This document shows, one piece after another, positions 50,286 to 62,464 of a DNA stretch of 64,000 nucleotides. The stretch spans positions 5,000,867 to 5,064,866 of the forward strand of contig CM022666.1 of assembly GCA_012295275.1 (NCBI GenBank), written 5' to 3'. The stretch is from Chrysomallon squamiferum (Eukaryota > Mollusca > Gastropoda > Neomphalida > Peltospiridae). The translations under genes were made by a program, and so were the position numbers. Position 1 is the first letter of the stretch. Each line of letters opens with the position of its first letter. The notes under the pieces are model-generated. The model saw nothing but the letters and a program-made list of their open reading frames with translations. It did not search any database and had not been told where the DNA came from.

Positions 50286-50339
50286 GAGCAACGTTATTTT
50301 TTGTGTTTTGTTCATAAATAAACTGCATATTATAGTTGT

Positions 50340-50840
50340 TAATAGTTGCTGTTGTTGTTGTAGTTGTTGTTTTTGTTGCTGTTGCTACGATTGTTTTTGT
50401 TAAATAAAAAGTACAGCGTAACTTCTAGTCCTGAGTCAACTAAGCCATAAACAACAAAAGGAGAACATGTAGTCTGTGTATCACACAGTGGAAAGTTCCA
50501 GCCCGGATTTGTCATCTTACACGTAATCAGAATAAATAAGTGTAGTGATCAATTATTATTACACAGCCAGGAATATATTATTGTTGTTTTTATTTTTCTT
50601 GCTACGATTGTTTTTGTTAAATAAAGAGTACCGCGTAATTTCTATTCCTGTGTCAACTAAATCATAAACAACAAAAAGAAAACATGTAGTCTGTGTATCA
50701 CACAGTGGAAAGTTCCAGCCCGGATTTCCTACTTCACACGTAATCGGAATAAATAAGAGTAGTCATCCATTTGTTATTACACAGCCATGTATATGAAGTC
50801 TCAGAAATATCTCCCTGTGACGGAAGAATCTTCCGCTTGT
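50340..50840 (-). repeat. Two adjacent family M copies
   Basis: Two tandem M copies (about 50,390-50,560 and 50,610-50,790) with CACACAGTGGAAAGTTCCAG. The second extends into the GGAAGATTC segment also seen at 2,040-2,080 before it is cut by the MULE fossil. Confidence 0.75.
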
Positions 50841-50847
50841 AAAAGTC

Positions 50848-51479
50848 GATTCAGCAATTTCCGGATTAAAATTCACCTCGGGAGTGGTAGGGGTTACGGG
50901 CTTTTGTTTCGCAGAATGATATGGCGACATGATGTACTCCTCCCATTTGTCGCATTTTTATCCCAATCTTAAAAGATGTCCAACGACATCCAATAGATCT
51001 TGAGTCTTCCTCAAAATGGCCTGTGTGAAGTGAAAAAAGCATCCTTTCACCCCAGCTTGTGGAAATTCAGTCTCAGCTGCGCGGTTTGCAGCCAGTTCAA
51101 AGTCTTTGTCCATGCTTCTTGTATGTTGACAGCGGATCTAGTCTGTGCTGGGGCAGGTATCAGAACTCGTCGCTGTCTGTACAATGCACTGCTCATGCTG
51201 GGAGAGGAAGGCAAATGAGGAAGAGTTTCTGATTGTTGCTCTGCAACCTCATCATTGTGTACTTGCTGCGTTTCTGCTGTTTCTTCTCTTGCTCGCTTCC
51301 GCAGTATGCTAATAAACTAAGCAACATTAGGATCACTTGGAAGACGGTTGTCTTCTGGTATGTTCCGAATAAAATCGCAGACATTGGTGCACATTTTTGT
51401 CACGCATCTCCAGTGAACACGTTCCCCTCTGGTGCGATTCTTTGCATATAGAAATCCGTCCAATATTATATGGTGTACC
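50848..51479 (-). pseudogene. Decayed MULE transposase with FLYWCH zinc finger
   Basis: On the minus strand from about 51,470 the frame reads ILDGFLYAKNR then ERVHWRC, the start of a FLYWCH finger, with further Cys residues after it. After a TAG come the basic link SILRKRAREE and SALYRQRRVLIPAPAQTR, typical of the N-terminal half of Mutator-like (MULE) transposases in animals. A shift of frame then gives EFPQAGVKGCFFHFTQAILR, a motif from the catalytic-domain end. The segment between, with most catalytic residues, is deleted. Several stops and shifts: inactive fossil. The higher GC content than its surroundings also marks it as an insertion. Confidence 0.75.
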
Positions 51480-52110
51480 TTATATGTGACTGAACAAATT
51501 TGACCCTTCTAAGATCAACCATGACTACAAAATTTAAATCTATTTTTCGTAGGTGTATGTAGTTAATGTATAAAAAAACTTTTATATGTTATGTCTGTGA
51601 TCACCTATGGTTTAAATGTTTGATCATTGAAATATAAGACATAGGTCGTCAGACAAAATAATCTTTGATATAAAACAATGTCTATCTGAAGTGAAATGAA
51701 CTGAATACGGGTGTTGCAGTGAAGAAGCCCATGAGCTAAACTCTAAAACATGGACTTCATAAAACACAGTATCTTGACATTTGTTAAATCCGTTTAGCAG
51801 ACTACAGTTAAGATCTCCTTGTTGCTTGTGTAGAATTGGTAGATATAATATATAAAAACAACAAAAAGGCGGTAGCTTCCTGAACAAATTGGAACTGTAC
51901 CACTAAAGCAGGCAGGGGGTACAGGGTATATCACATGACCCAATAAAGAGTTTTGTCTATCAAAATGGCATGTTTGTCTCTTGAGAAGGGGAACCGCGAG
52001 GAGGATCAAGCGATAAGATCCAGAACACGCTGACAAATAACGCAAGTCCCTTTGCTTTTCCACAAAAGAAAAGAAATTATATTAAAATGTTTTATTTATT
52101 TATTGTTAGC
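51480..52110. other. Single-copy stretch beside the MULE fossil, no gene recognised
   Basis: Not matched elsewhere in the window. Two minus-strand open frames (51,624-51,887 and 51,794-52,063) have no recognisable domain. It could be the untranslated or terminal part of the MULE, since the surrounding composite repeat resumes at about 52,110. Confidence 0.4.
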
Positions 52111-53344
52111 GAACAACTGTGGAACAATTCCAGGGTAACGGTCGCTGTCCACTGAACGCACTGTGTAACTAGATATGTAGATGTTTTCTCTTCTGTATTA
52201 ATCCTTACGTGATTGTTGTGACCGATTACAATCATTCTATCCATCTGTATTATTCTTTATTGCTTTACTGAATGTTCAGACTTCTCAAGTTCGCCAGTTT
52301 TGACAAAAATCTATTGGTCTGCATTCTAAAGACCATACATCAAAGAATACAGCTCACCATCCTTGTTGAAATGGGTATTATTAAAAAGACACTTTGACAA
52401 CGATTCTTGAAATAGTAGTGGTAATTAAACATGAATTTTATGCGTTTTATGCATGTACGCTTTCACACACACAAATACATATTAACATGAAATAACTGAA
52501 TATTTCAGGATTTACATGTAAAGACTGGTTTCACAAATTGACCAGAAATATATATAAATATGTGATGCGTGTATTAAGTAAGAATATTGTTAGGATTTGT
52601 AAATATTGTTGCATTTTCTTATAGTTTTACTTTTTTAGATGAAGTTTGTCGTGTTTTCCTCACTGAATACAGAACACAATGGATTTTTGTTGCCACAATT
52701 TTTTCTTATTAAATTATACATGTGTTCATAACGGAATACATGCTCAGAACGATGCAAAGACAATCAAAAACTGTCACATGAAACCCATGACGAGAGGTTC
52801 TGTAATGGATGCTCAAAGAAGTGGTCGCCCCTCCAATTCCAGTGATCCGCAGATGGTGAAAACACCATCTTTGCACTTGAATAACAGATTTCCAAACTTC
52901 GATGCTACCTGGGCCCGTTCTTTTAGAGTCAACTTTCTTTGCATCTTAATAGGGTTTTTGAATTTTAAACAAAATAATTAATCTGAAAAGAAATACAGTA
53001 ATACTTTTAAACAAAATAATCATCTGAAAATAAAATAACACTCTAGATTTAATTTTCATATATTAAACAACATACATGAAGGAACTGAGAAAAAAGTAAC
53101 TGCAAATTAAACAATTATGAACTGTTTAAAATAGGGAATGACTGTTCAATCACCCTGCATATTACTTGTGAGAGCATTTCTTTGATGTTTGTCAGGCTTT
53201 GAATCCTAATGTTATTGTTGTTGTTGTTATTATTATTTTTGTTGTTGTTATTATTATTATTATTATTAATTTATTTGTTTATTTATTGGCATTGTTGTTG
53301 TTGTTGCTGCTATTTATTCAGTTAATTAATGTATGTATTTTATT
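52110..53344 (-). repeat. Composite repeat block, copy 4, interrupted
   Basis: Family S, spacer and GTTGTT tract in the order of 32.4-33.2 kb. Interrupted by an insertion at about 52,729-53,160 and ending at the second gap. Confidence 0.75.
52729..53160 (+). mobile_element. Insertion with transposase helix-turn-helix-like fragment
   Basis: Absent from the same place in copies at 33,015, 46,690 and (inverted) 56,460. Its plus-strand frame contains RGSVMDAQRSGRPSNSSD, like the G-S-V...R-S-G-R-P linker after the helix-turn-helix of mariner-type and related insect/mollusc elements. The right end reads TTCAATCACCCTGCAT. About 430 bp, so a strongly deleted element. Confidence 0.5.
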
Positions 53345-53544
53345 NNNNNNNNNNNNNNNNNNNNNNNNNNNNNNNNNNNNNNNNNNNNNNNNNNNNNNNN
53401 NNNNNNNNNNNNNNNNNNNNNNNNNNNNNNNNNNNNNNNNNNNNNNNNNNNNNNNNNNNNNNNNNNNNNNNNNNNNNNNNNNNNNNNNNNNNNNNNNNNN
53501 NNNNNNNNNNNNNNNNNNNNNNNNNNNNNNNNNNNNNNNNNNNN
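53345..53544. other. Assembly gap (200 N)
   Basis: Exactly 200 N. Left is composite repeat in plus orientation; right is family X in inverted orientation. The orientation switch of the whole window therefore falls on an unsequenced join. Confidence 0.99.
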
Positions 53545-53880
53545 ACAGCTGTTTATAAACACTGCACGGGTACATTTAAGTATGTGATATGAACAGGGTT
53601 ATATAACAGCAATATTTAACTTACTGTCTATAAAGTACACAAATTATCCTTCATAAAATAAAAATTAAATCATGTCACTGACTGGTGTATAAGTGAAAAG
53701 TGAGTTGAAAAATATTTTCATTAATTTTACTTGTTATTTAAAAAAAGAAAAGAAGAAAAAGAAGAAAATGATCAATGCAGATCAAGACATTTGTACTACA
53801 TTAATAAAGTTGTACTAGTAGCAGCAGCAGAACTAATATAAATAGTAGGAGTAGTAGAAAGAATAATACTAGTACTCAGT
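53545..53880 (-). repeat. Inverted family X fragment
   Basis: Reverse complement of the 3' part of the unit at 42.9-43.75 kb (ACAGCTGTTTATAAACACTG to AAAATGATCAATGCAGA). Confidence 0.8.
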
Positions 53881-53956
53881 CTGTCTCTCTCTCTTTCTCT
53901 CTCTCTGTCTATCTGTTTGTCGGTCTGTTTCTCTCTCTGTCTCTGACTCTCTCTCA

Positions 53957-54038
<82 letters not shown>
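53881..54038. repeat. CT array with irregular left part
   Basis: CT, CTGT and CTTT units turning into a perfect CT run from about 53,957. It directly abuts the exon at 54,050. Confidence 0.97.
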
Positions 54039-54041
<3 letters not shown>

Positions 54042-54049
54042 GTAGTCAC

Positions 54050-54366
54050 CTTTTATAAAACTTGGGCCACACTGGATTAAGCTGACATCCAGTCGCTGAG
54101 ATGACGTACTCCCGCTGCTGTTTGCTACCCTCTACGTTGCAGTTGATGTCCATGCCGAGGTTGACCACGTAGGTGCAGTAAGTCTCACTGTGTACAATCT
54201 GCAGTGTTGTCAGCTGCTGCTGGTGTAGTTGCAGTGCACGTTCATGACGTTCTAAATACGCTACCATCCAGCTCTGGTACAAAGGAAGTTCCACTGTGTT
54301 TATTTGTTCTGCATGAGAAACAAGTCGACTGTTGATCATTTCAGCTTGGAGGTCTATGAATCCGTT
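54050..54366 (-). CDS. Gene U, exon d (intact copy)
   Basis: Minus strand: acceptor TTTAAATTTCAG at 54,367 then an open frame from NGFIDLQAEMINSRLVSHAE through LPLYQSWMVAYLERHERALQ, with Cys residues in ETYCTYVV, DINC and TGCQL, to KFYK. It reaches either a TGA (54,046-54,048) or a possible donor AAAAG|GTGACT at about 54,050. The first half is helical and the Cys-bearing second half looks like a small disulphide-bonded, probably extracellular region. It is GC-richer than its surroundings and has no stop for about 105 codons, unlike the repeats. Protein family not recognised. Upstream exons on this strand (61.8-62.0 kb) are damaged. Confidence 0.55.
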
Positions 54367-54379
54367 CTGAAATTTAAAA

Positions 54380-54610
54380 ATATATATATATTCAGATACA
54401 CTCTATATTATACATCACAGTATGTCAGTTTTATAATATCATACTCATGGTATTTGCTAAGCTGAATCTTTAATATTACATCCTTTGATTTGTAAGTTAC
54501 AGGATACATAGTGTATTGTAACGATCTTTAAGGTTACCGTACTGGAATAATACTGTATCACTTAGTATATAAATTACATGATATGTACTATACTCTATTA
54601 ATAAATAAAT
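54380..54610 (-). repeat. Inverted intron repeat of gene U
   Basis: Reverse complement of the sequence just before 22,010, including the degenerate about 60-bp units. Confidence 0.8.
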
Positions 54611-54900
54611 ACCGTAAAATAAATGAAAAGAGATAAAAAGTAAAGTGAAAGAAATAAATTAATTAACAGAAAAAATAATAAAATGAAATGAAAAAAAAGA
54701 CAAATACAGTAAAATAAACAAATAAAAATAAACAAACAAATAAACAAATAAACATATAAATAAATAAATAAATAAAGTTTATAGCAGATGTTCGTTCAAT
54801 TCATCGATAAATTATAAATATATAATAAAAAAAAAAATATCCCGTTTTAACGATCTTTTCTTTTTTACTAATTATATAAATAAAAATTTAATAGCAAACA
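54600..54900 (-). repeat. Inverted TTTA-rich tract
   Basis: Matches the inverse of about 40,860-41,120, ending in the ATCGATGAATTG-type sequence, then a Tigger-like motif. Confidence 0.65.
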
Positions 54901-55800
54901 GATATTTATCAACATTGCTCGGATCATGATATATCTGTGTGTGTGTATGTGTGTGTGTGTGTGTATGTATTGCACGCATGTAGGTATATCTATATAAGAA
55001 TTGATATGTACATTGTTACATAACAGCAATATTTAACATACTGTCTATAAAGTATACAAATTTTGCTTTACGAAATAAAAATTTAAATGATGTCACTGAC
55101 TGGTGTAGAACTGAAAAGTGAGTTGAAAAATGCTCTTATTAATTTTACTTGTTATTAAAAATAAAAGAAAAAAAGAAAAAAAAGAAAACAAAAGAAAGCA
55201 AGAATAAGACAAATTCAGAAAAGATATTTGTATTTCTTTTAAAGTAAATATCCAAGTAACAAAAATTATGAACAGGTGACCAGAGGTATCACTGTAGTCT
55301 TTATTTAACAACAATGACACAGCAGATAATAATAAATTTGATCATTATGATGATGATGATAATAAATTTAATAATAATAGTACCAGCAATAGTAACACTA
55401 ATATAAATAGTAGTAAGAATAATACTACTAATGATGATTATATATTAATAATAGTAGCAGTAGTAATAATGATGAAGATCATAGTGATAATAAAGTTAGT
55501 GATGATTATGATGGTGATAATAAAATTAATAATGATGATGATGATGATGCAGATAATAAAATTAATAATCCTAATATTTATGATAATGAAATGCTTCTAA
55601 AATTCTTATTGTGATAAAACGAAAGAAATTTGACATGACATTTTAATTGTTACATACATACAAACTTTTATTACTGTGATAATTTCACTGCCTGAGAGCA
55701 TACTGTATGAAGAACACGTAACTTGTATTATTCGTTATAAATCAATCAGTGAACATTTAACTTTCATCAGTCAATTTACATAGAAAAATGCGAGTTGTTA
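54900..55800 (-). repeat. Inverted family X unit
   Basis: Reverse complement of the 24.5-25.4 kb unit. The triplet tract has its own AAT/GAT expansion (55,330-55,570). Confidence 0.8.
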
Positions 55801-55869
55801 CTTCTCGGAAACCTTAATCTCAAGAAACACACACACACACACATATACACGCATGCACGCACCCACACA

Positions 55870-56101
55870 CACACACACACATTTTTTAAAGAGTGCTTTG
55901 TGTTGCAAATGGCATTCCTGATCTAATTACACCTTTGTTAATCAACCGACCTAGCATTTCGTAACAATTGACTCACATCTATTTATAGCTTTGTTGGAAA
56001 GAGAGTATTTATTATTAATTCTCGGAAAACGTTAACGTGACAAAAATAAGCCAACAGCATAATTTAAATATGATGTTATTTGAAATACTGGCAACTGTCC
56101 A

Positions 56102-56137
<36 letters not shown>

Positions 56138-56141
56138 CTGT

Positions 56142-56186
<45 letters not shown>

Positions 56187-57430
56187 CCGAGTACAGTAAA
56201 CATTATTTAACAAAATTAATTGAAAAAATATTATCTCTGTACATAATAAATATTAAATAAATATAATCTCCATATAAATAAAATAAATACATTAATTAAT
56301 TGAATAAATAGCAACAACAACAACAATACCAATAAATAAACAAATAAATTATTAATAATAATAATAATAACAAAAACAACAATAGTAGGATTCAAAGCTT
56401 GACAAACATCAAAGAAATCCCCTTACAAGTAATATTTATTGAACAAAAGTATGAACACATGAATAATCTAATAAGAAAAAACTGTGGCAACAAAAATCCA
56501 TTGTGTTCTGTATTCAGTGAGGAAACACATCAAACACAAAAAAAGTAAAACTATAAGAAAATGTAACAATATTTACAAATCCTAACAATATTCTTACATA
56601 ATACACGCATCACATATTTATATATATTTCTGGTCAGTTTGTGAAACCAGTCTTTACATGTAAATCCTGAAATATTCAGTTATTTCATGTTAATATGTAT
56701 TTGTGTGTGTGAAAGCGTACATGCATAAAACCCATAAAATTCATGTTTAATTACCATTACTATTTCAAGAATCCTTGTCAAAGTGCTTTTTTTATTAATA
56801 CTCATTTCAACAAGAATGGTGAGCTACATTCTTTGATGTATGGTCATAAGAATGCAGAGCGTTACATTTTGTCAAAATGGGCGAACTTGAGAAGTCTGAA
56901 CATTCAGTAAAGCAATAAAGAATAATATAGATGGATAGAATGATTGTAATCGGTCACAACAATCACGTAAGGATTAATACAGAAGAGCAAACATCTACAT
57001 ATCTAGTTACACAGTCCGTTCAGTGGACAGCGAACGTTACCCTGGATTTGTTCCAGGATGACTACATTAATTTATCCCTATTATGTGTAAGATGACAAAT
57101 CCTGGCTGTAAAATTTTACCACGTGATACTCAGACTATATCATTTCCTTTTGTTGTTATTTTGTGTCGCTTACTTAACACAGGAATAGAAGTCAGCAATA
57201 CTCTTTATTTAACAATAATGACAAAAGCAATCGTAATAATAATAACAACAACTACTACTATTACTACTACTACTACTACTACTATTAAAAAACACAAAAA
57301 ATATAAATATAATAACTGCTCATTTTCTTCATAGTATGTTAAATGACTACACATTAACTACGAAACCCACAGCAAATAAATAAATATAACAGAAAGAAAA
57401 AAAAAAGAAATTCAAACAAAGCAGATGTCA
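55870..57430 (+). repeat. Composite repeat block M-S-T, inverted copy
   Basis: Reverse complement of 32,070-33,700, with GT arrays (56,104-56,180) at the position of the short CA run. Confidence 0.85.
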
Positions 57431-58500
57431 TCATAAGAATATGATACTTTCTGTTCAAAGGCCTCTGTATAAAAATCATTCGAGAATGCCCTGGAAGTCA
57501 TCCACTGCCAATCCCATCGAAAAACATATAAACACAAGTTGTCAAAAACGTGACTTTTGTAATATCTATAATGTCATTTTATACACAGGTACATACTATT
57601 ATGTCAGTTCAGTACTTTGCAGTTAATTGTTGATGTAATCAGTCCAATGGTGAGCCGGAAAAAACAAACAAACAAGAAAAAAACCCCAAGAAATTCAAAA
57701 CAAAACAACAATAAGAAAGTAACAACAACAAGAAGAAAGAAAGAACAACAAACAAAAAAATACAAATAAGTCACACATACACACGCACACAGTGATGTAT
57801 TTTAAGAATATTGCTTTGTTCAGTTTGCCCAGAGTTGTTTTTATGATAGAAACTAGACTACGTCAAGTACATGTGATGTACGTGCATGAACAGAAACAAA
57901 GAAAGGAAAACATAACAGCTGACTATTAACCAGGTAGTTTGTTATTTTTTATTTAATCACTCTTCAACAGTCTAACTCTAAATAAATTATAAACAATTTA
58001 ATCAAGAACATATACATGATCTAATTTCAAATGTCCTAATACACTTCAGCTATGCACTACAGTATATATCTACACAAGATCGAAGGAACACAGTTGTTCA
58101 GCATATTTCTATGGCCTAGAGATAATAGTAATCAGGACAGTGAAGTTGGTACTGTGTGAGATATCAATTTCACGTCACGTGTACATTTTACAGCCTGCGA
58201 CGTCTTTGTAGGCAGGACTCAGAGTGAATATGTTTACCGTGAATTTTGAATCAGCTGAGTCACTTAGCAAACAGCTATTTATAAACATTACTCGGTAGAT
58301 CTATTTTTAAAGATAATGCACCCGGCATTCTAAAAGATTTCCGGTGAGGTACAGTTATTTGTCGTCGGTGTCAAGGACGACTGCTTAACTATTAAAACGC
58401 AAACATGATACATGTGTGTGAATGTGCACGTCTGTAGGTGTATCTATATAAGTATGTGATATGTACATGGTTAAAACAACAATAAAAAACAATAATAAAC
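57430..58500 (-). repeat. Inverted counterpart of 31.0-32.0 kb
   Basis: Contains TCTATGGCCTAGAGATAATA and the segment matching 31,150-31,500 in reverse. No gene seen. Confidence 0.75.
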
Positions 58501-58544
58501 AAAAAAACAAACAATACAAATGTCAGATACTATTAGCCCCCCTC

Positions 58545-58630
58545 CACACACACACTCACATACGCACTCACACAGTAACACACACACACACACACACACA
58601 CAGTAACACACACACACAGAGTAACACACC
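58545..58630. repeat. CA array
   Basis: CA units broken by AGTAACA and GCACT. Confidence 0.95.
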
Positions 58631-58639
58631 GTGATCTAT

Positions 58640-59975
58640 TTAAGAATTTTGTCCTGAATTGTTTTTATAATACAAACTACGCCAAGTACCTGTGATCTAC
58701 AAGCAGGAACAGAAACATGGAAACACAAACGTAACAACTGACTACTAAACACAGGTATTTTATCATTTTTGACCAGATATTTATAATTTTTTGTTTAATC
58801 ACTAACCCTAAATAAATGAACAAAACGTTAATCAGAATATCTGTACTATCTGATTTCAAATGCCCTATGTAGTACAACAGGTCGGGAAGCTTATCGAGAG
58901 AGGATATCAGACAGCTGTGTAGTGTTTTGGAGGACTGCTAAGTTAATGTAATAATTGGTGTCTGACCAAGCGTTGCGATATCTGAACAGTAATATCGTGA
59001 ATGAAGCAGACAGAGAAATGAGATACATTTTTCAGCGACGTCATTGTACGCCGGGACTTTACAAACAGCTGTTACTAAAAACTGCACCGGTTGAACTACT
59101 TTAAATATGTGATATGAACATGGTTATATAACAGCAGTATTTAACATACTGTCTATAAAGTATACAAATTACCCTTCATAAAATAAAAATTAAATCATGT
59201 CACTGACTAGTGTATAAGTGAAAAGTGAGTTGAAAAATGATCTCATTAATTTTACGTGATATTTAAAAAAGAAAAGACAATGATAAATGCAGAACAAGAC
59301 ATTTGTATTACATTTAAAGCAAATATCCAAGCAATAAAAATTATGAACACGTGACCATAGGTATCGCTGTAGTCTTTATTTAACAACAACGACAGCAGCA
59401 AACAAAACTAATGATTATGATGATGATGATGATAAATTTAATAGTAGTAGTAGCGGTAGCACTAATATAAATAGTAGGAGTAGTAGAAAGAATAATACCA
59501 GTAATCATGATTATATAGTAATAATATAGCAATAGTTATAATGATGAAGATGATAGTGGTAGTAAATTTAATGATAACTATCATATTTTATCATATTTTT
59601 TCATAATACGGTTAATAATGATTATGATGACGATGATGGTAGTAATAATAAAATTAATAATCATAATATTTACGATTCTGAAATGCTCCTAAAAAGAAAA
59701 GTCTTATTGTGATAAAACAAAAAATGCCTTAAATAGATTGTTTATTTTGCAGATTTTAAATGAATGTTTAAATGTAAAGCTAATATAAACATTTATTACT
59801 CTGGTAATTTCAATGCATGAGTACATACTGTATAAAGAAAAACCTTTTCAACTGGATCATCCACTTAACTTGTATTATTCATTGTAAACTAATCAGTGAA
59901 CTTTTAACTTTCATCAGTTAATTTATATAGAAAATCAGTAATATTTAAATATTTATTCACTGAATACAGCACACA
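58640..59975 (-). repeat. Inverted family X unit with 3' extension
   Basis: Reverse complement of 42.9-44.3 kb, ending at ATTCACTGAATACAGCACAC beside a CT array, exactly as the plus-strand copy ends at a GA array. Confidence 0.85.

Positions 59976-59979
<4 letters not shown>

Positions 59980-60059
<80 letters not shown>
59980..60059. repeat. CT array
   Basis: About 39 CT units followed by CA units. It is the inverted counterpart of the GA array at 42,799. Confidence 0.98.
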
Positions 60060-60071
<12 letters not shown>

Positions 60072-60099
60072 AACACACGCACACACAAACACGCTCACA

Positions 60100-61370
60100 C
60101 ACATTCGGTTTGTCGTTCAGTTTGTCCTGAGTTGTTTTATGATTGAAACTAGACTACCTCAAGTACATGCGATGTACGTGCATGAACAGAAACAAAGAAA
60201 TAAAAGCGTATATTAACCATGTATTATATTATTTTGTACTTAATGACTTTTCAATCGTCTAAATGAATGATCGAAAATTGTGTCAGTTGTTCATCGTGTT
60301 TATATAGACTAGAGGTAGCAGTAACTGAGTCATTTAAACAAGTTGTGAACGTTCTGAAATAAGATATCGGGGCAATCGCAAGATAGGAATACATTTCCCA
60401 GCCTGCGATGTCATTGTAGGTCGTAAATACGAGGGCCGTGCATTTTGTATGACCTGCCCCGCTTAGCAAACAGCTATTTATCAACATTGCTCGGAACATG
60501 ATATATGTGTGTGTGTGTGTGTCTATGTGTGTTTATGTGTGTTTATGTGCACGCAAGTAGCTTTATCTATATAAGTATGTGATATGTACATTGTTATATA
60601 ACAGGAATATCTAACATACTGTCTCTAAAGTATACACATTTTGCTTTACAAAATAAAATTTAAATGATGTCACTGACTGCTGAATAAGTGAAAAGTGAGT
60701 TGAAAAATGCTCTTATTAATTTTACTTGATATTAAAAAAAAACGAAAAAAGAACAAAAAATGAAAACAAAAGAAAGCAAGAAAATCACAAATTCAGAACA
60801 AGACATTTGCATTTCTTTTAAAATAAATATCCAAGTAATAAAAATAATGAACACGTGACCAGAGATATCACTGTAGTCTTTATTTAACAACAATGTCAAC
60901 ATCAAACAATAATAATGATGATGATGATAAATTTAATAGCAGTAGTAGCAGCAGCAGCAGCACTAATATAAATAGTAGTAGTAGTAGTAAGAATAATACA
61001 TAAATATTAATTATTTAGTAATACTAATAGTAGTAGCAGTAGTAGTAATTATGATGATGATAGTGATAATAAAATTATTAATAATAATATTTATGATTGT
61101 CAAATGCTTCCAAAAAATGCTTTAAACAGATTGTTTATTATGCAAATATTTCATGATATTTTAATTTTAACATCTATATAAACATTTATTACTCTGATAA
61201 TTTCAATGCATGAGTACATACTGTATAAAGAAAATCCTTTTTAACTGGAACATCCAGTTAACTTGTGTTATTCATTATAAACCAATCAATGAAAATTTAA
61301 CTCTCAACAGTCATTTTATATAGAAACTCAATATGTAAATAGTTATTCACTGAATACATACAATTGTATT
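60100..61370 (-). repeat. Inverted family X unit
   Basis: Reverse complement of the 24.5-25.7 kb units, including the about 83-codon frame at 60,251-60,499 and AATAAAGACTACAGTGATAT (about 60,886). Confidence 0.85.
60251..60499 (-). other. Family X open frame, inverted copy
   Basis: Fourth open copy of the frame at 23,697-23,949. Probably non-coding for the reason given there. Confidence 0.25.
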
Positions 61371-61379
61371 TTACATAGG

Positions 61380-61740
61380 ACATAGACTGAAGAACATCCA
61401 CTGCAGAAGAGCGCCTATTGTACTTAGAATATCAACTGTACTAGAGCATCCACTGTACAAGAGCATCCATTGTACACAGAACATCTATTGTACAAGAATA
61501 TCCATTGTATAATGTGAGTAAAACCTAAAATAATAGTAAATAAAACCTGAAGCAGAGTCCATGTTTTGTGAATGATAAGGACTGTGAAAATTATCAACGA
61601 TGAGGTTGACATTGAATTTTTGAATGATGATGTTGACAGTAAAATTCTGAATAATCATGTTGACAGTGAAAATCTGAATGATGATGTAGGATGATGGCCA
61701 TGACAACCTTTGTTCTTACTTATGAGAATGTAAATTACGT
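61380..61740 (-). repeat. Inverted counterpart of the region after exon d
   Basis: Shares TGGACTCTGCTTC(A/T)GG and TTATTTACTATTATTTTAGG with 22,200-22,250. A local 30-bp repeat (GATGATGTTGACAGTGAAAA) lies at 61,600-61,700. Confidence 0.8.
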
Positions 61741-61849
61741 CATTCTGTAACTTTTGTTTCATTTCCTGTTACATATCGATTAACAAAAAGAAATCAACTA
61801 GAAACGAAGTATTTAAAAATAAATAAATAAACTCACAGATCACACTTAC

Positions 61850-61909
61850 CATATCGTTATGGAGACCCAGTCTTTTGAAACTTTGCTTGGTTAGCACAAC
61901 GTCTGACAC
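61850..61909 (-). pseudogene. Gene U, exon c, inverted copy
   Basis: Sixty-base open frame (SDVVLTKQSFKRLGLHNDM) with donor GATATG|GTAAGT. It has no own intron upstream: it is fused after ten bases to an exon b fragment, and TAG lies at the fusion. Confidence 0.6.
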
Positions 61910-61918
61910 CTCTACACC

Positions 61919-61964
61919 TCTTTAGTTTTCTGTTTCAGTATATCATTGTCACCTTCATCATGAG
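61919..61964 (-). pseudogene. Gene U, exon b, 5' fragment, inverted copy
   Basis: Acceptor TTGACAG then text HDEGDNDILKQKTK, and a junction straight into exon c. The remaining two thirds of exon b and the b-c intron are deleted. Confidence 0.6.
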
Positions 61965-62034
61965 CTGTCAAGATAATTCATAGTTTGTATTATAGAAATA
62001 CTGGATGACTAATAGTGTATGTAAATAAACAACA

Positions 62035-62340
62035 ACAACAACAACAAAAATAACAACTATAACACTACAACTACTACTACTAATAATAATTAGTAATTAC
62101 ATTAATAATAATAACAATAATAATAATAATTTATAATAATTATAATAATAATAATAATAAATAATAATAATAATAACAATAATAATAATAACAATAATAA
62201 TAATAATAGTATTATTAGTAGTGGTAGTAGCAGTAGTTGGTTTTGTTGCAATAACAGTGGTAGTATCTGTAATAATAATTAAGTAGGAATAGTAGTAATA
62301 GTATTAGTACTCGTTTTAGTAATAACAGTACTTGCAGTAA
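62035..62340. repeat. Triplet-rich intron, inverted
   Basis: AAC, AAT and AGT triplets in the inverse order of 19,090-19,480. Confidence 0.9.
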
Positions 62341-62464
62341 TAATGAGAATGATCAAATTACGTATTAAAATAACTGATATAAAAAGTAATTTAACAATAT
62401 AACAAATAAAACCTAACTAATTTTATTTAAAAGTTAACCTGTTATTATTAGTAGTACTTTGTAA

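Noticed and set aside
51233-51451. Plus-strand Cys-rich frame near 51.3 kb
   Set aside because: Opposite strand of the FLYWCH/MULE fossil, which explains the region better.
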